NCBI RefSeq assembly: GCF_963082655.1
Contig: NC_081554.1
Span: forward strand, 58,919,256 to 58,983,255
Source of the DNA: Stomoxys calcitrans
Taxonomy: Eukaryota; Arthropoda; Insecta; Diptera; Muscidae
DNA: 64,000 bases
Reading direction: 5' to 3'
How positions within the stretch are numbered: position 1 is the stretch's first letter; every line of letters begins with the position of its first letter. Positions 34,128 through 45,669 of this stretch are shown here, piece by piece. The translations under genes were made by a program, and so were the position numbers. The notes beneath the pieces are model-generated. The model did no database searches. It worked only from the letters and a program-made list of their open reading frames with translations, and was not told the origin of the DNA.

Positions 34128-34513
34128 CAATGAACATAAGCGGAATATGGGCCTCGAACACTTGGAGCAATGTCACTTAGGTACCATTATAGCCAAGCTG
34201 TGGTCTACTGTCAAAACACTCTCTAACCCTGAAATAAGGGATGAGAGGGCCTCAGTCACTTTTTGGGTTTTAACTGTGACAGACCCGAAAAGATGCGCCA
34301 GGTTGTTCAACCATCAATATATTGGGCATACCGAGAGTGACAAGGGGAATAGAAAGAGCCATTAGTCGTATCCGAGAACATGGATGGACAGCCATCAAAA
34401 TTTACCGTGGACAAAGGTACGAGTGTCATATATGGCGCCAAGTCATCCAAGCCGTTAAGCCCCGACGAAATTTCTATAATGATGCTAAGAATCTGGATGT
34501 ACTTGGAGCCAAA
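34128..34513 (+). pseudogene. Non-LTR retrotransposon (Jockey/I-like) linker and RT start
   Basis: KWNMGLEHLEQCHLGT-like, LWSTVKTLSNPEIRDERASVTF and DPKRCARLFNHQYIGH-like stretches are typical of the region before the RT in non-LTR elements. SSKPLSPDEIS and KNLDVLGAK, in different frames (34,440-34,505), match the first RT motif. The fragment is bracketed by SINE sequences on both sides. Confidence 0.65.
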
Positions 34514-34595
34514 AATGCATATATGCCCTTGATAATTTCATTAAGGAACAGGGACAAACTTCTCACATATCAATGAGTGCTGCACGATTCAGCAC
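34514..34595 (-). mobile_element. SINE 3'-end fragment
   Basis: TTTCATTAAGGAACAGGGAC and CTTCTCACATATCAATGAGTGC are the 3' end of the SINE on the minus strand. It ends directly at the TCCG array. Confidence 0.7.
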
Positions 34596-35390
34596 GTCCA
34601 TCCGTCCGTCCGTCCATCCGTCCGTCCATCCGTCCGTCCATCCATCCGTCCATTTGTCCGTCCATCCGTCCATCCATCCGTTCATTCGTCCGTCCATTCG
34701 TCCGTCCATCCGTCCGTCCATTCGTCCGTCCGTCCATTCGTCCGTCCATCCGTCCGTCCATTCGTCCGTCCATCCGTACGTCCATCCGTCTGTCCATCCG
34801 TCCGTCCATCCGTCTGTCCATCCGTCCGTCCATCCGTCCGTCCATCCGTCCGTCCATCCGTCCGTCCATCCGTCCGTCCATCCGTCCGTCCATCCGTCCG
34901 TCCATCCGTCCGTCCATCCATCCGTCCGTCCATCCGTCCGACCATCCTTCCGTCCATCCGTCCATCCGTCCATCCGTCCGTCCATCCGTCCGTCCATCCG
35001 TCCGTCCATCCGTCCGTCCATCCGTCCGTCCATCCGTCCGTCCATCCGTCCGTCCATCCGTCCGTCCATCCGTCCGTCCATCCGTCCGTCCATCCGTCCA
35101 TCCGTCCATCCGTCCGTCCATCCGTCCGTCCATCCGTCCGTCCATCCGTCCATCCATCCGTCCGTCCATCCGTCCGTCCATCCGTCCGTCCATCCGTCCG
35201 TCCGTCCGTCCATCCGTCCGTCCATCCGTCCGTCCATCCGTCCGTCCATCCGTCCGTCCATCCGTCCGTCCATCCGTCCGTCCATCCGTCCGTCCATCCG
35301 TCCGTCCATCCGTCCGTCCATCCGTCCGTCCATCCGTCCGTCCATCCGTCCGTCCATCCGTCCGTCCATCCGTCCGTCCATCCGTCATTC
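34596..35390. repeat. 12-bp TCCG-type satellite tract, about 66 copies
   Basis: About 795 bp of CATCCGTCCGTC repeats with occasional variants (TTCG near 34,680-34,770, an extra CATC near 34,918 and 35,150). Because 12 is divisible by three and the unit has no stop, all six frames stay open for 246-308 codons; these are not proteins. The tract occupies the position of the short CATGTCCGTCCGTC core of a DINE-like element, since DINE-like sequence continues immediately after it. Confidence 0.95.
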
Positions 35391-35930
35391 TGCCAGTCTG
35401 TCTGTCTATTTGTCGGAATCATGATAGCGGTAAAACGCGTAAAGATAGTAAAGCCGTCCTTTCACCCGTCACTTCATTCGTCAATCTGTCGAAATCACGA
35501 TAGCGGTCCAACGCGTAAAGCTAGCCATTTGAAATTTTGCACAGATACTTCTTATTGATATAGGTCTTTGGAGACTACAAATGGGCCATATAGGTTCAGA
35601 CTTAGATATAGCTGCCCTATAAACTGATCTCCCAATTTAACTTTTTGAGCTCTTGCAACCCTTAATTTTTGTCCGATTTTGCTGAAATTTTGAATGCAGG
35701 GTTCAATTATGGCTTCAAACTACTGTGCAGAGTACGGTTAAAATCGGTCTTTAACCTTATACGCCTCCCATATAAACCAATTTCCCGATTTGACATCTTA
35801 ACCCACTGGGAACCGCAATTTCTGTCCGATTTGGCTAAATTTTGATTGTATTACTCCGTTACGACTTCAAATCGGTCTTAAGCCTGATACGGCTTCCATA
35901 TAAACCGTTCTTCCGATTATCCATGTTCGG
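35391..35930 (+). mobile_element. DINE-like element right of the TCCG tract
   Basis: GTCGGAATCATGATAGCGGT and GCGTAAAGCTAGCC, then TTTGCACAGATACTTCTTATT, are the post-core sequence of DINE-like elements. Two to three units follow (GATATAGCTGCCCTATAAAC). Confidence 0.7.
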
Positions 35931-35964
35931 TTAGTTTTTGCCTGGTTTGGCAGAAACCAAATTC

Positions 35965-36152
35965 GATCAGCATGCCGCATTGCAACACCTATTTCGGGAG
36001 AAGTTTTTACATGGCATAGTAGGTCACAAATGTCGCCAGCATTACGTGTGGATAACCATCGCTGAAAATTGTTTCTGATGTTTTCGCCTGGATTCGAACC
36101 CATGCGTTCAGCGTCATAGGCAGACATGCTAACCTCTGCTCTTCGGTGGCAG
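35965..36152 (-). mobile_element. tRNA-derived SINE, 5' two thirds
   Basis: Minus strand: GCCACCGAAGAGCAGAGGTT head, GGTTCGAATCCAGGC B box and body up to GGTGTTGCAATGCGG. The 3' part is missing. Confidence 0.75.
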
Positions 36153-36399
36153 AGTAATACTTCTAATTTTCCGGGGGCGGGTAACTGGCTTAGTGCCCCA
36201 ACCGCATGGGTTAAGTGGGATCGCATATGTAGCCCTCGATGTCACGAGGCGCTTGCTGCGAGATCCGACGCTTGCCTCCAGCCGACCCTATCCCGGGAAC
36301 AGACGCAAATGTTGGCTATTGGTTATTTGAAGGCGCCAATAACACGTCTCGTTATTTCGAGCATCATTGGCGTTCAGTATCTTAAGAATCCACCAGCAT
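36153..36399. other. Unclassified GC-rich stretch
   Basis: Contains no motif I can assign; a 91-codon plus-strand frame overlaps it without a recognisable domain. Confidence 0.35.
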
Positions 36400-37350
36400 G
36401 ATTTCTGCAAAAAGTTTACACAAAGAATTTGGACCGTATGTGACATGATTGTTGGAAGTCGTAACAGAACACTACATGCAAAATTTCTGCCCCATCGGAT
36501 AAAAATTGAGGCTACCAGGGGCTTGAGGTATCAAATCAGGAGATTGGTTTATATAGGAGCTATATCAGGTTTTGCACTGATTTGGACCTTACTTGTTATG
36601 ACTGTTATGACAGTCATAACAGAACCCCAGATGCAAAATGTCAACTCAATCGCATGATAACTGCGGCTTTTAAGAGCTCAATATGGCAAATCGGAAGATT
36701 TGTTTATATGGGATCTATTGGGTTGCCCAAAAAGTAATTGCGGATTTTTCATATAGTCGGTGTTGAAAAATTTTTTCACAGCTTGTGACTCTGTAATTGC
36801 ATTCTTTCTTCTGTCAGTTACCAGCTGTTACTTTTAGCTTGCTTTAGAAAAAAAGTGTAAAAAAGTATATTTGATTAAAGTTCATTCTAAGTTTTATTAA
36901 AAATGCATTTACTTTCTTTTAAAAAATCCGCAATTACTTTTTGGGCAACCAATATATCAGGTTGTAGACCGATTCAGATTATACTTGAAAAGTTTGTTGA
37001 AAGTCGTAACGGAACACTATGTGTATTCAGGCCAATCGGTTAATAATTGCAGCTTCTAGGAGTTCAAGAAGTCAAGTCAAAGGACCACTTTATATGAGAG
37101 CTGTATCCAAATCTGAACCTTTATGGCTCATTTGCATCCCCAACGACCTTTATCAATAAAAGGTATATGAGCAAAATTTCGTGCAGCAGGCTCTACGTTT
37201 TCGACCGCTATCGTAATTTCTCCAGACGGACGGACACGAGGATGGACCTACGAACGGACGGATGGTGGACATGACTAAATTCACTAAGAATGACAAGACG
37301 ATCAAGAATATTTATACTATATGGGGTTGCAGATCAATATTTCCGGTGCG
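36400..37350 (-). mobile_element. DINE-like element interrupted by MITE copy c
   Basis: Units with GGTTTATATAGGAGCTATATC flank the MITE. The core is reduced (AGACGGACGGACACGAGGATGG near 37,222), and GATCAAGAATATTTATAC near 37,301 is the conserved post-core. The MITE sits at GGGATCTA/TATCAGG. Confidence 0.7.
36718..36952 (+). mobile_element. Mariner-type MITE, copy c
   Basis: Starts TTGGGTTGCCCAAAAAG and ends TTTTTGGGCAACCAA (one C lost), flanked by TA at 36,716-36,717 and 36,953-36,954. It lies within a DINE-like unit. Confidence 0.93.
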
Positions 37351-37542
37351 TACAACCGGCTGCCATGGGATTGTTACTTTCTCTTACCAATTATCATGTA
37401 TTTTCGGCCCTCGCATATGTAAGTTTGACTTGCCAATGCATGGAAAAAGTAAATTAAATTTTTATAATTTTGTATACTCGTTTATTCAGATATTCTTGTG
37501 ATGAATATTAGGCTGTAGTGATAGCAAGTTGGCACTTTTTTT

Positions 37543-37797
37543 TTGCAAATGCAAATTTTGCCCATGAATATTTCACTAAGGAACAGGAGCAAACTTCCCA
37601 CATATCAATGAGTGCAGTCCGATTCAAGTTTAAGCCCAATGATAAGGGGCCTCCTTTTTATAGCCGAGTCCGAACGGCGTGCCTCTTTGGAGAGAAATTT
37701 TACATGGTATAGTACCTCACAAATGTTGCCAGCATTAGGAGGTGAAAAACGCCGCTGAAAATTTTTTCTGATGGTCTTGCCAGGATTCGAACCCTTT
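37543..37797 (-). mobile_element. tRNA-derived SINE lacking the A-box end
   Basis: Minus strand: begins at GGGTTCGAATCCTGGCAAG (B box) and runs through the body to the AAATTTGCATTTGC end. The first about 45 bp of the tRNA head are absent. Confidence 0.8.
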
Positions 37798-38850
37798 TAG
37801 ACCTTTTAGACATATTTAAAACCAATCGGGTAGGGCAAAAATCGGGCGGTGACGACTGTATAATATCATATACCTACACTATAAGTACAATTTGAGAACT
37901 AAATCCAATTATGAACCAATTTTGATGGACCTAGGCGGATGTTTTCCGATGGGTTATGAAACAATCCGTATACAATTTCGAGTAATAACTACGGTTGACA
38001 AATGACAACATAATTGCATATTATCCAAAATCTGATGAAAATATGTATGGGAGCTATTTCTAAATCTGAACCGATTTCGAGCAAACTTCTCAGATATTGT
38101 GATAGTCGTCGATGAAAGCGTGTTGCAAAATTTTGGTAAGATGGGTCAATGAATGCGCTTGCAGTGGCTTTTGGAGTGAAAATCGGGCGATATACATGTA
38201 TGACAGCTATATATAAATCTGAACCGATTTCAATGAAATTCACCTGTAATACCGAGAGTCATAAGAAAATCCTTCCAGCCAAGTTTCGAGAGAATCGGTT
38301 AAAAAATTACCATTTTATTGCAGTATAACTGCAAATCGGACGAACATATATATGAGAGCTATATCCAAATATGAACCGATTCACCAGTAATGTCGAGAGT
38401 CATAAGAAAATCATTTCTGCCAAATTTCGAGAGAATCGGTTAACAAATTAACACTTTATTGCAATATTTCTCAAAATCGGACGAACATATATATGGGAGC
38501 TATATCTAAATCTGAGCCGATTGCTAGCAAACTTCTGAGATATTGTGGTAGTCATCGAGATAAGCGTTGTGCAAAATTTTGGCAAGATTAGTAAAAAAAT
38601 GCGTTTGCAGTGGCTGGGTCAATAAATGCGCTAACAGTGGCTCTTGGAGTAAAAATCGGGCGATATACATATATGACAGCTATATATAAATCTGAACCGA
38701 TTTCTATGAAACTCACCAGAGTCAAGAGTAAAGAGAAAATCTTTTTTGCCAAATTTTGAGAGAATCGGTTAAAAAATGACAATTTTGTTGCAATGTTACT
38801 GCAAATCGGGCAAACATATATAAGGGAGCTTTATTCAAATCCGAACCGAA
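37798..38850 (-). mobile_element. DINE-like array, GTCATAAGAAAATCC subfamily
   Basis: About six to seven units contain CGGGCGATATACATATATGACAGC, AGAGTCATAAGAAAATCC and GAGAGAATCGGTTAA. The same subfamily is at 58.0-58.8 kb. There is no coding sequence. Confidence 0.65.
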
Positions 38851-39424
38851 TTTTCTTTGTGATGCACGCTGGTTAAGTTCTTGAACGGGCCAAATCGGAC
38901 CATATTTGGATATAGCTGCTATATAGACCGATCTGCCGATAAAGGGTCAAATGCCCATAAATGCTTTATTTTTCATCCGTTTTGGCTGAAATTTAAAACA
39001 GTGCGTAGTTTTAGGCCTCCCGATATCTGACCTATAGCTGTCATATAGGCCGATCTCTCGATTAAGGGTCTGAAGCCCATAAAAGCTTAATTTATTACCC
39101 GATTTCGCTGAAATTTGAAGCAGATGGTTATTTAAGCCTCCTCCATCAGCCTAAACATGGATCAAATCGGACTATATTTAGGTGTAGCTGCTATATAGAC
39201 CGATCTCCAGATAAAGGGTCTGAAGCCCATAAAAGCTTTATTTTTTAACCGATTTCGCTGAAATTTTAAGCATTGAGTAGTTTTACGCCTGCTAATATAG
39301 GAGCCAAATATGGTTCGGATCGGACGATATTTAGATATAGCTGCCATACAGACCGATCTCCCGATAAAGGGTCTGAAGCGAATAAAAGCTCGGCCCAGCC
39401 GAAATTAATACCTTTTTACTTGTT
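38851..39424 (+). mobile_element. DINE-like array, opposite orientation to its left neighbour
   Basis: Units with GGATATAGCTGCTATATAGACC and GGGTCTGAAGCCCATAAAAGC end in CGGCCCAGCCGAAATTAATA and TTTTTACTTGTTTA. Together with the array to the left it forms a back-to-back inverted pair around 38,850. Confidence 0.65.
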
Positions 39425-40022
39425 TATTTATAAGCAGGTTAATTTCGTAGATGGGCTATATCGGACTATATCTTGATATAGCCCCTATATAGACCGATCC
39501 GCTGATTTAGGATCTTAGGCCCATAAAAGCCACATTTTCTATCGGATTTTGCTGAAATTCGGGACAGTGAGTTGTGTTAGGCCAGCCGATAACCTTTTTC
39601 AATTTGGCCCTGATCGGTCCAGGTTTGGATATAGCTGCCACATAGACCGATCTCTCGATTTAAGGTTTTGGGCCCATAAAAGGAGCAATTATTGTCCGAT
39701 TTCGCCGAAATTTGGGACAGTGAGTTGTGTTAGGGCCCTCGATATATTTCTGTAGTTTGCCTCAGATCGGTCAAAATTAGGATGTAGCTGCCATATAGAG
39801 TGATCTGTCGATTTGAGGTTTTGGGTCACGGTGACTTATGTTAGGCTTTTCGACATCCGTGTCGTATATGGTTCAAATTGGACCATATTTCGATATAGCT
39901 GCTATGGGGGCATAAATTATGGATTTTCACCGTACTATGACGAAAGGTGGTTTACATATATACCCGAGGTGGTGGTAATCCAAAGTTCGGCCCGGCCGAA
40001 CTTATCAAGCTTTTACTTGTTT
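39425..40022 (+). mobile_element. DINE-like element, CCTAACACAACTCACTG subfamily
   Basis: Three units with GGGACAGTGAGTTGTGTTAGG. The end block is TACCCGAGGTGGTGG, TTCGGCCCGGCCGAA and GCTTTTACTTGTTTT. Confidence 0.7.
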
Positions 40023-40149
40023 TAATTACACCCTACGTCCATGCCGTCTGTGAGTCCATGTATTCTTGTAATCAAGGTACAGGTCGTATTTTTTGTCCAA
40101 TCGTCACGACATTTTGCACATGGAATTTTTTTTGGCTAAAGCACGAAAG

Positions 40150-42990
40150 CTATTGATTTTGGTAAAAATCGGTTCAGATTTGGATATTGCTCCCATATAA
40201 AAGTATCGCCCGATTTGCACTTAAATGACCATAGTAACTACAATTTTTCACCGATCTGCACACAATTTGGCACGGGTTGTTCTGTTAGTGACCTCAACAT
40301 ATCTGCAAGATTTCATCAAAATCGGTTAAGATTTGGATATAGCTCCCATATATATGTATCGCCCGATTTCCACTAAATGGCCGTAGTAACTACAATTTTC
40401 CACCGATCTACACAAAATTTACCACGGATTGTTTTATTACTCATCTTAACCTATCTGCAAGATTTTATCAAAATCGGTTCAGATTTGGATATAGCTCCCA
40501 TATACATATATGTATCGCTCAATTTGCATTTAAACGGCTGTAGTAACTACAATTTTCCACCGATCTGCACAAAATTTGGCACGGGTTGTTCCGTTAATGA
40601 CCTTAACATATCTGCTAGATTTCATCGAAATCGGTTCAGATTTGGATATAGCTCCCATATATATTTATCACCGCATTTCCACTTAAATGACCTTAGTAAC
40701 TACAATTTTTCACCGATCTGCAAACAATTTGGCACGGGTTGTTCTGTTAGAGACCTCAACATATCTGCAAGATTTCATCAAAATCGGTTCAGATTTGGAT
40801 ATAGCTCCCATATATATGTATCGCCCGATTTGCATTTTAATGGCTGTAGCAACTACAACTTTCCATCGACGTGCACAAAATTTGGCACGGATTGTTTTGT
40901 TACTGATCTCAACCTATCAGCAAGATTTCGTCAAAATCGGTTCAGATTTGTATGAAGCTCCCATATATATGTATCGCTCGATTTGTATTTAAACGGCTGT
41001 AGTAACTACAATTTTCAAACAATCCGCACAAAATTTGGCACGGGTTGTTCTGTTAATGACCTTAACATATCTGCTAGATTTCATCGAAATCGGTTCAGAT
41101 TTGGATATAGCTCCCATATATATGTATCACCCGATTTGCATTTAAATGGCTGTATCAACTACAACTTTCCACCGATCTGCACAAAATTTGGCACGGGTTG
41201 TTCTGTTAATGACCTTAACATATCTGCTAGATTTCATAAAAATCGGTTCAGATTTGGATATAGCTCCCATATATATGTATCGCCCGATTTCCACTTAAAT
41301 GGCCGTAGTAACTACAATTTTCCACCGATCTACACAAAAATTGCCACGGATTGTTTTATTACTCATCTTAACCTATCTGCAAGATTTCATCAAAATCGGT
41401 TCAGATTTCAATATAGCTCCCATATATATGTATCACCCGATTTGCATTTAAATGGCTGTATCAACTACAACTTTCCACCGATCTGCACAAAATTTAGCAC
41501 GGATTGTTCTGTTAATGACCTTAACATATCTGCAAGATTTCATCAAAATCGGTTCAGATTTGGATATAGCTCCCATATATACGTATCGCCCGATTTCCAC
41601 TTAAATGGCCGTAGTAACTACAATTTTCCACCGATCTACACAAAATTTACCACGGATTGTTTTATTACTCATCTTAACCTATCTGCAAGATTTCATCAAA
41701 ATCGGTTCAGATTTGGATATAGCTCCCATATATATGTATCGCTCGATTTGCATTTAAACGGCTGTAGTAACTACAATTTTCCACCGATCTGCACAAAATT
41801 TGGCACGGGTTGTTCCGTTAATGACCTTAACATATCTGCTAGATTTCATCAAAATCGGTTCAGATTTGGATATAGCTCCCATATATATTTATCACCGGAT
41901 TTCCACTTAAATGACCTTAGTAACTACAATTTTTCACCGATCTGCAAACAATTTGGCACGGGTTGTTCTGTTAGTGACCTCAACATATTTGCAAGATTTC
42001 ATCAAAATCGGTTCAGATTTGGATATAGCTCCCATATATATGTATCGCCCGAATTGCACTTAAATGACCTTAGTAACTACAATTTTCTAGCGATCCGCAC
42101 AACATTTGCCACGGATTGTTCTGTTAATGATCTTAACCTATCTGCATGATTTCATAAAAATCGATTCAGATTTGGATATAGCTCCCATATATATGTATCG
42201 CCCGATTTGCATTTAACTGGCTGTAGTAACTACAATTTTCCACCGATCTGCACGAAATTTGGCACGGGTTGTTCTGTTAATGACCTTAACATATCTGCTA
42301 GATTTCATCAAAATCGGTTCAGATTTGGATGAAGCTCCCATATATATGTATCGCTCGATTTGCATTTAAACGGCTGTAGTAACTACAATTTTCAACCGAT
42401 CTGTACAAAATTTGGCCAGGATTGTTTTGTTACTGATCTTAACCTATCTGAAAGATTTCGTCAAAATCGGTTCAGATTTGGATATAGCTCCCATATATAT
42501 TTATCACCGGATTTCCACTAAAATGACCTTAGTAACTACAATTTTTCACCGATCTGCAAACAATTTGGCACGGGTTGTTCTGTTAGTGACCTCAACATAT
42601 CTGCAAGATTTCATCAAAATCGGTTCAGATTTGGATATAGCTCCCATATATATGTATCGACCGATTTGCTGTAGTAACTACAATTTTCAACCAATCTGCA
42701 CAAAATTTGGCACGGATTGATTTGTTACAGATCTTAACCTATCTGCAAGATTTCATCAAAATCGATTCAGATTTGGATATAGCTCCTATATATATGTATC
42801 ACCGGATTTCAACTTATGAGGCCGTAGTAACAAACATTTTCAAACGATCTGTTCGAAAAAATTCGGTTCAGATTTAGAAATAGCTCTCATATACATATAT
42901 CTATTGCCCGAATTTATAATTGTGGGGTAAGTGTGGGGTATCATATTGTCGGCTCAGCCCGACTTTTGCCTTTCCTTATTGGTTTTTAAC
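40150..42990 (+). repeat. Array of about 18 DINE-like units of 153 bp
   Basis: GGTTCAGATTTGGATATAGC followed by TCCCATATATATGTATCGCC recurs near 40,171, 40,324, 40,473, 40,630, 40,783 and on to 42,770, spaced about 153 bp. As 153 is 51 codons and the units are similar, a frame stays open for 388 codons (40,983-42,149); it is a 51-residue repeat with no gene character. The array ends with a GGGGTATCATATTGTCGGC block and TTTTGCCTTTCCTTATTGG, a diverged DINE-like right end. Confidence 0.85.
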
Positions 42991-44184
42991 ATAACTTTCT
43001 CTTTGGACATCCTATATCTCCATTTTTGTTTTAACAAATCTTGGTTTCAATACAGCCTAAGTGGCACATATAATGCATTTGAAATATAATAAAATGTATT
43101 CATTTCTTTTGTGTGTGTGTAAATGTGTGTATGGATGTAAGGTCATAAATTGATAAGAGGATTCACACGTAGTACACTATAAATTATTTGCATTTTCTAT
43201 TCTTATGACACACAACTTAATATTTATAGGGATGTTCTCTTTTTTTTAATGGAGTTGTGGGTTTTGTTTAAGCAAGTGGGCATATTTTTTTGGATAACCA
43301 CAATTTTTGCCCCAAATAAGAACAATTCTAAAAAAAGGTTTAAAAGAAATGCTAAAAATTCTTTTTTTTTAAATGTTCACTTCATTGAGATGATTTAATT
43401 GCATTTTTCGTCCTCACAAAAGTTTTTCCTGCTATAAATATAAATTTTATTTCCCCTATATAAATATATGTATGTGGTACAAACAAATCTATTTTTGTGG
43501 TTTTTGTTGTTTTAACCCAAAAACTTAAAAATTAGGTCATATTTCTTTACTACAAACTTTGAGCAATCATGTAAGGTTGTGATAACAAAAAAAAAAAAAA
43601 AAACAAAATTGTAAAACAATCAATATTTCTGAATTTATGAACGATAATATATTTAAAGACTCAATTTTGTGTATTTGTGTGTGTGTGTGTGCACGAGAGT
43701 GTTTCAAAGGAACATAATCTGATTTATTGCCAAATGAAATCAAAAACTTTAATTTTTGTTCAGTTTGCTTTTGTTATTGCCCTAAGGCTATCGACAGAGA
43801 GATGTGGGATTTCAAGAAGTATGACTAAAAAAAAAATAAAATCCTCACAATGAAATTACAAATCTAGCAAAAACAACTATGCTGGAATTATGGCAAGTAG
43901 ATTAATTCGTTTTTTATTCCGTATATTGCAAAAGATATGGAAAAATATGGAAAAAAAAAAAATGAAATGAATGGGGAAAATAATCTAGGAAAATTTTGCA
44001 GCATTACCTCTGGGATAGCTTTTGTGCTTGTTCTAAAGATAAAAAGTTCATAGAATTTGTGATATTATTTCAAATGATTGTTTTGCATAGACTTGCCCTA
44101 TAGTCTGCATATGGGGACTTAGGAGATTTATAAAAATTATAGCCTTTATGGCTAGGATATGGAATATTAGTATAAACCATTGTG
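42991..44184. other. AT-rich unique-looking spacer between two inverted arrays
   Basis: Poly-A and poly-T runs (for example AAAAAAAAAAAAAAAAAA near 43,588) and a GTGTGTGTGTGTG tract (about 43,678). No gene, RNA or transposon end is recognised. Confidence 0.45.
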
Positions 44185-45425
44185 TCTAATTGCAGCAAAA
44201 TCGGATGATAAATAAGCGTTTACTGCAATTTTGGGCAGATCGATTGGAAATTGTAGTTACTACGTCCATTTAAGTGCAAATCGGGCAATACATATATATG
44301 GGGGATATATCCAAATCTGAACCGATTTTGATGAAAGCTTGCAGATATGTTAAGATCACTAACAAAACAATTCGTGCGAAATTTTGTGTAGATCGGTTGA
44401 AAATTGAAGTTACTATGGCAATTAAAGTGCAAATCAGGCGCTACATACATAAGGGAGCTATATCCAAATCTCAACCGATTTTGATGAAATCTTGCAGATA
44501 GGTTAAAATCAGTATGAAAACAACCCTTGTCAAGTATTGGGCATATCGATGGAAAATTGTAGTTACTACGTCCATTTAAGTGGAAATCTGGCGATACATA
44601 TATATGGGAGCTATATCCAAATCTGAACCGATTTCGATGATATCTTGCAGATATGTTAAGATCTGTAGGAAAACAATCCTTGTCAAATTTTGTGAAGATC
44701 GTTGGTAAATTGTAGTTACAACGGCCATTTAAGTGCAAATCGGGCGATACATATATATGGGTGCTATATCCAAATCTGAACCGATTTTGACGAAATCTAC
44801 CAGATATGTTAAGGTCATTAACAGAACAACCGGTGCCAAATTTTGTGCAGATCGGTGGAAATTTGTAGTTACTACAGACAATTAAATGCAAATCGGGCGA
44901 AACATATATATGGGAGCTATATCCAAATCTGAACCGATTTTGATGATATCTTGCAGATATGTTAAGATCACTAAAAAAACAATTCGTGCGAAATTTTGTG
45001 CAGATCGATTGAAAATTGAAGTTCCTATGGCCATTAAAGTGCAAACCGGGCGATACATATATAAGGGAGCTATATCCAAATCTTTACCGATTTTGATGAA
45101 ATCTTGCATATAGGCTAAGATCAGTAAAAAAACTATCAGTGCCAAATTTTGGGCAGATCGGTTGGAAATTGTAGTTAATATTATAATAATAGCGTTCGTC
45201 CTTGAGCCAAAAAAGTGGCATGTTCAAAATTTCATGACGAATGGACAACAAATGCGACCTGTACATTGATTACAAGAATATATGACCTCACAGACGGACC
45301 GTTGGACAGACGGACATGGCTAAATGAAATCAGAAAGGGATTCTGAGCCGATCGGTATACTTGTCAATGGGTCTAGCTCTTCTCTTACTTAGTTATAATA
45401 TCCTGTACCACAGTGGTGGTGTAGG
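44185..45425 (-). repeat. Inverted array of about six DINE-like 153-bp units with head block
   Basis: Units (GGGAGCTATATCCAAATCTGAACC) are the reverse complement of those at 40.2-42.8 kb. They finish with CAGACGGACATGGCTAAATG, GATCGGTATACTTGTCAATGGG and the head block ATATCCTGTACCACAGTGG..GTAGGGCATAAAAA. The minus-strand 274-codon frame (44,220-45,044) is again a read-through of the units. Confidence 0.8.
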
Positions 45426-45439
45426 GCATAAAAATAACT

Positions 45440-45650
45440 GTTGTTAATTGGAGCAAAAACCCATTTTATTAGCTCGAGAAATCTAATCGGGAGATGAGAC
45501 TTTTATACCATGATATAGTCCAATATAGCCCATCTTCGAACTTATCTTTGCAATATTTCAGCTGAATATCTCAATTTTTAAATAACATGGAATGATTTCA
45601 AATGTCAGACGAATGAACGGACAGGGATCATTTCAGAATTAAGCGATGAA
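45440..45650 (-). mobile_element. DINE-like fragment
   Basis: AAATCTAATCGGGAGATGAG, TATAGTCCAATATAGCCCATC and GATTTCAAATGTCAGACG are a partial unit and degraded core, similar to 8,080-8,240. Confidence 0.5.
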
Positions 45651-45669
45651 AGAGAATTTGATCAGAATT

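Noticed and set aside
34596..35390. CRISPR-like array
   Set aside because: It is a simple tandem repeat without unique spacers, in a fly genome.
34563..35503. Six overlapping open frames of 246-308 codons on both strands
   Set aside because: They arise from a 12-bp repeat without stop codons in any frame.
40983..42149. 388-codon frame, the longest in the window
   Set aside because: It reads through 153-bp DINE-like units; the peptide only mirrors the DNA repeat.
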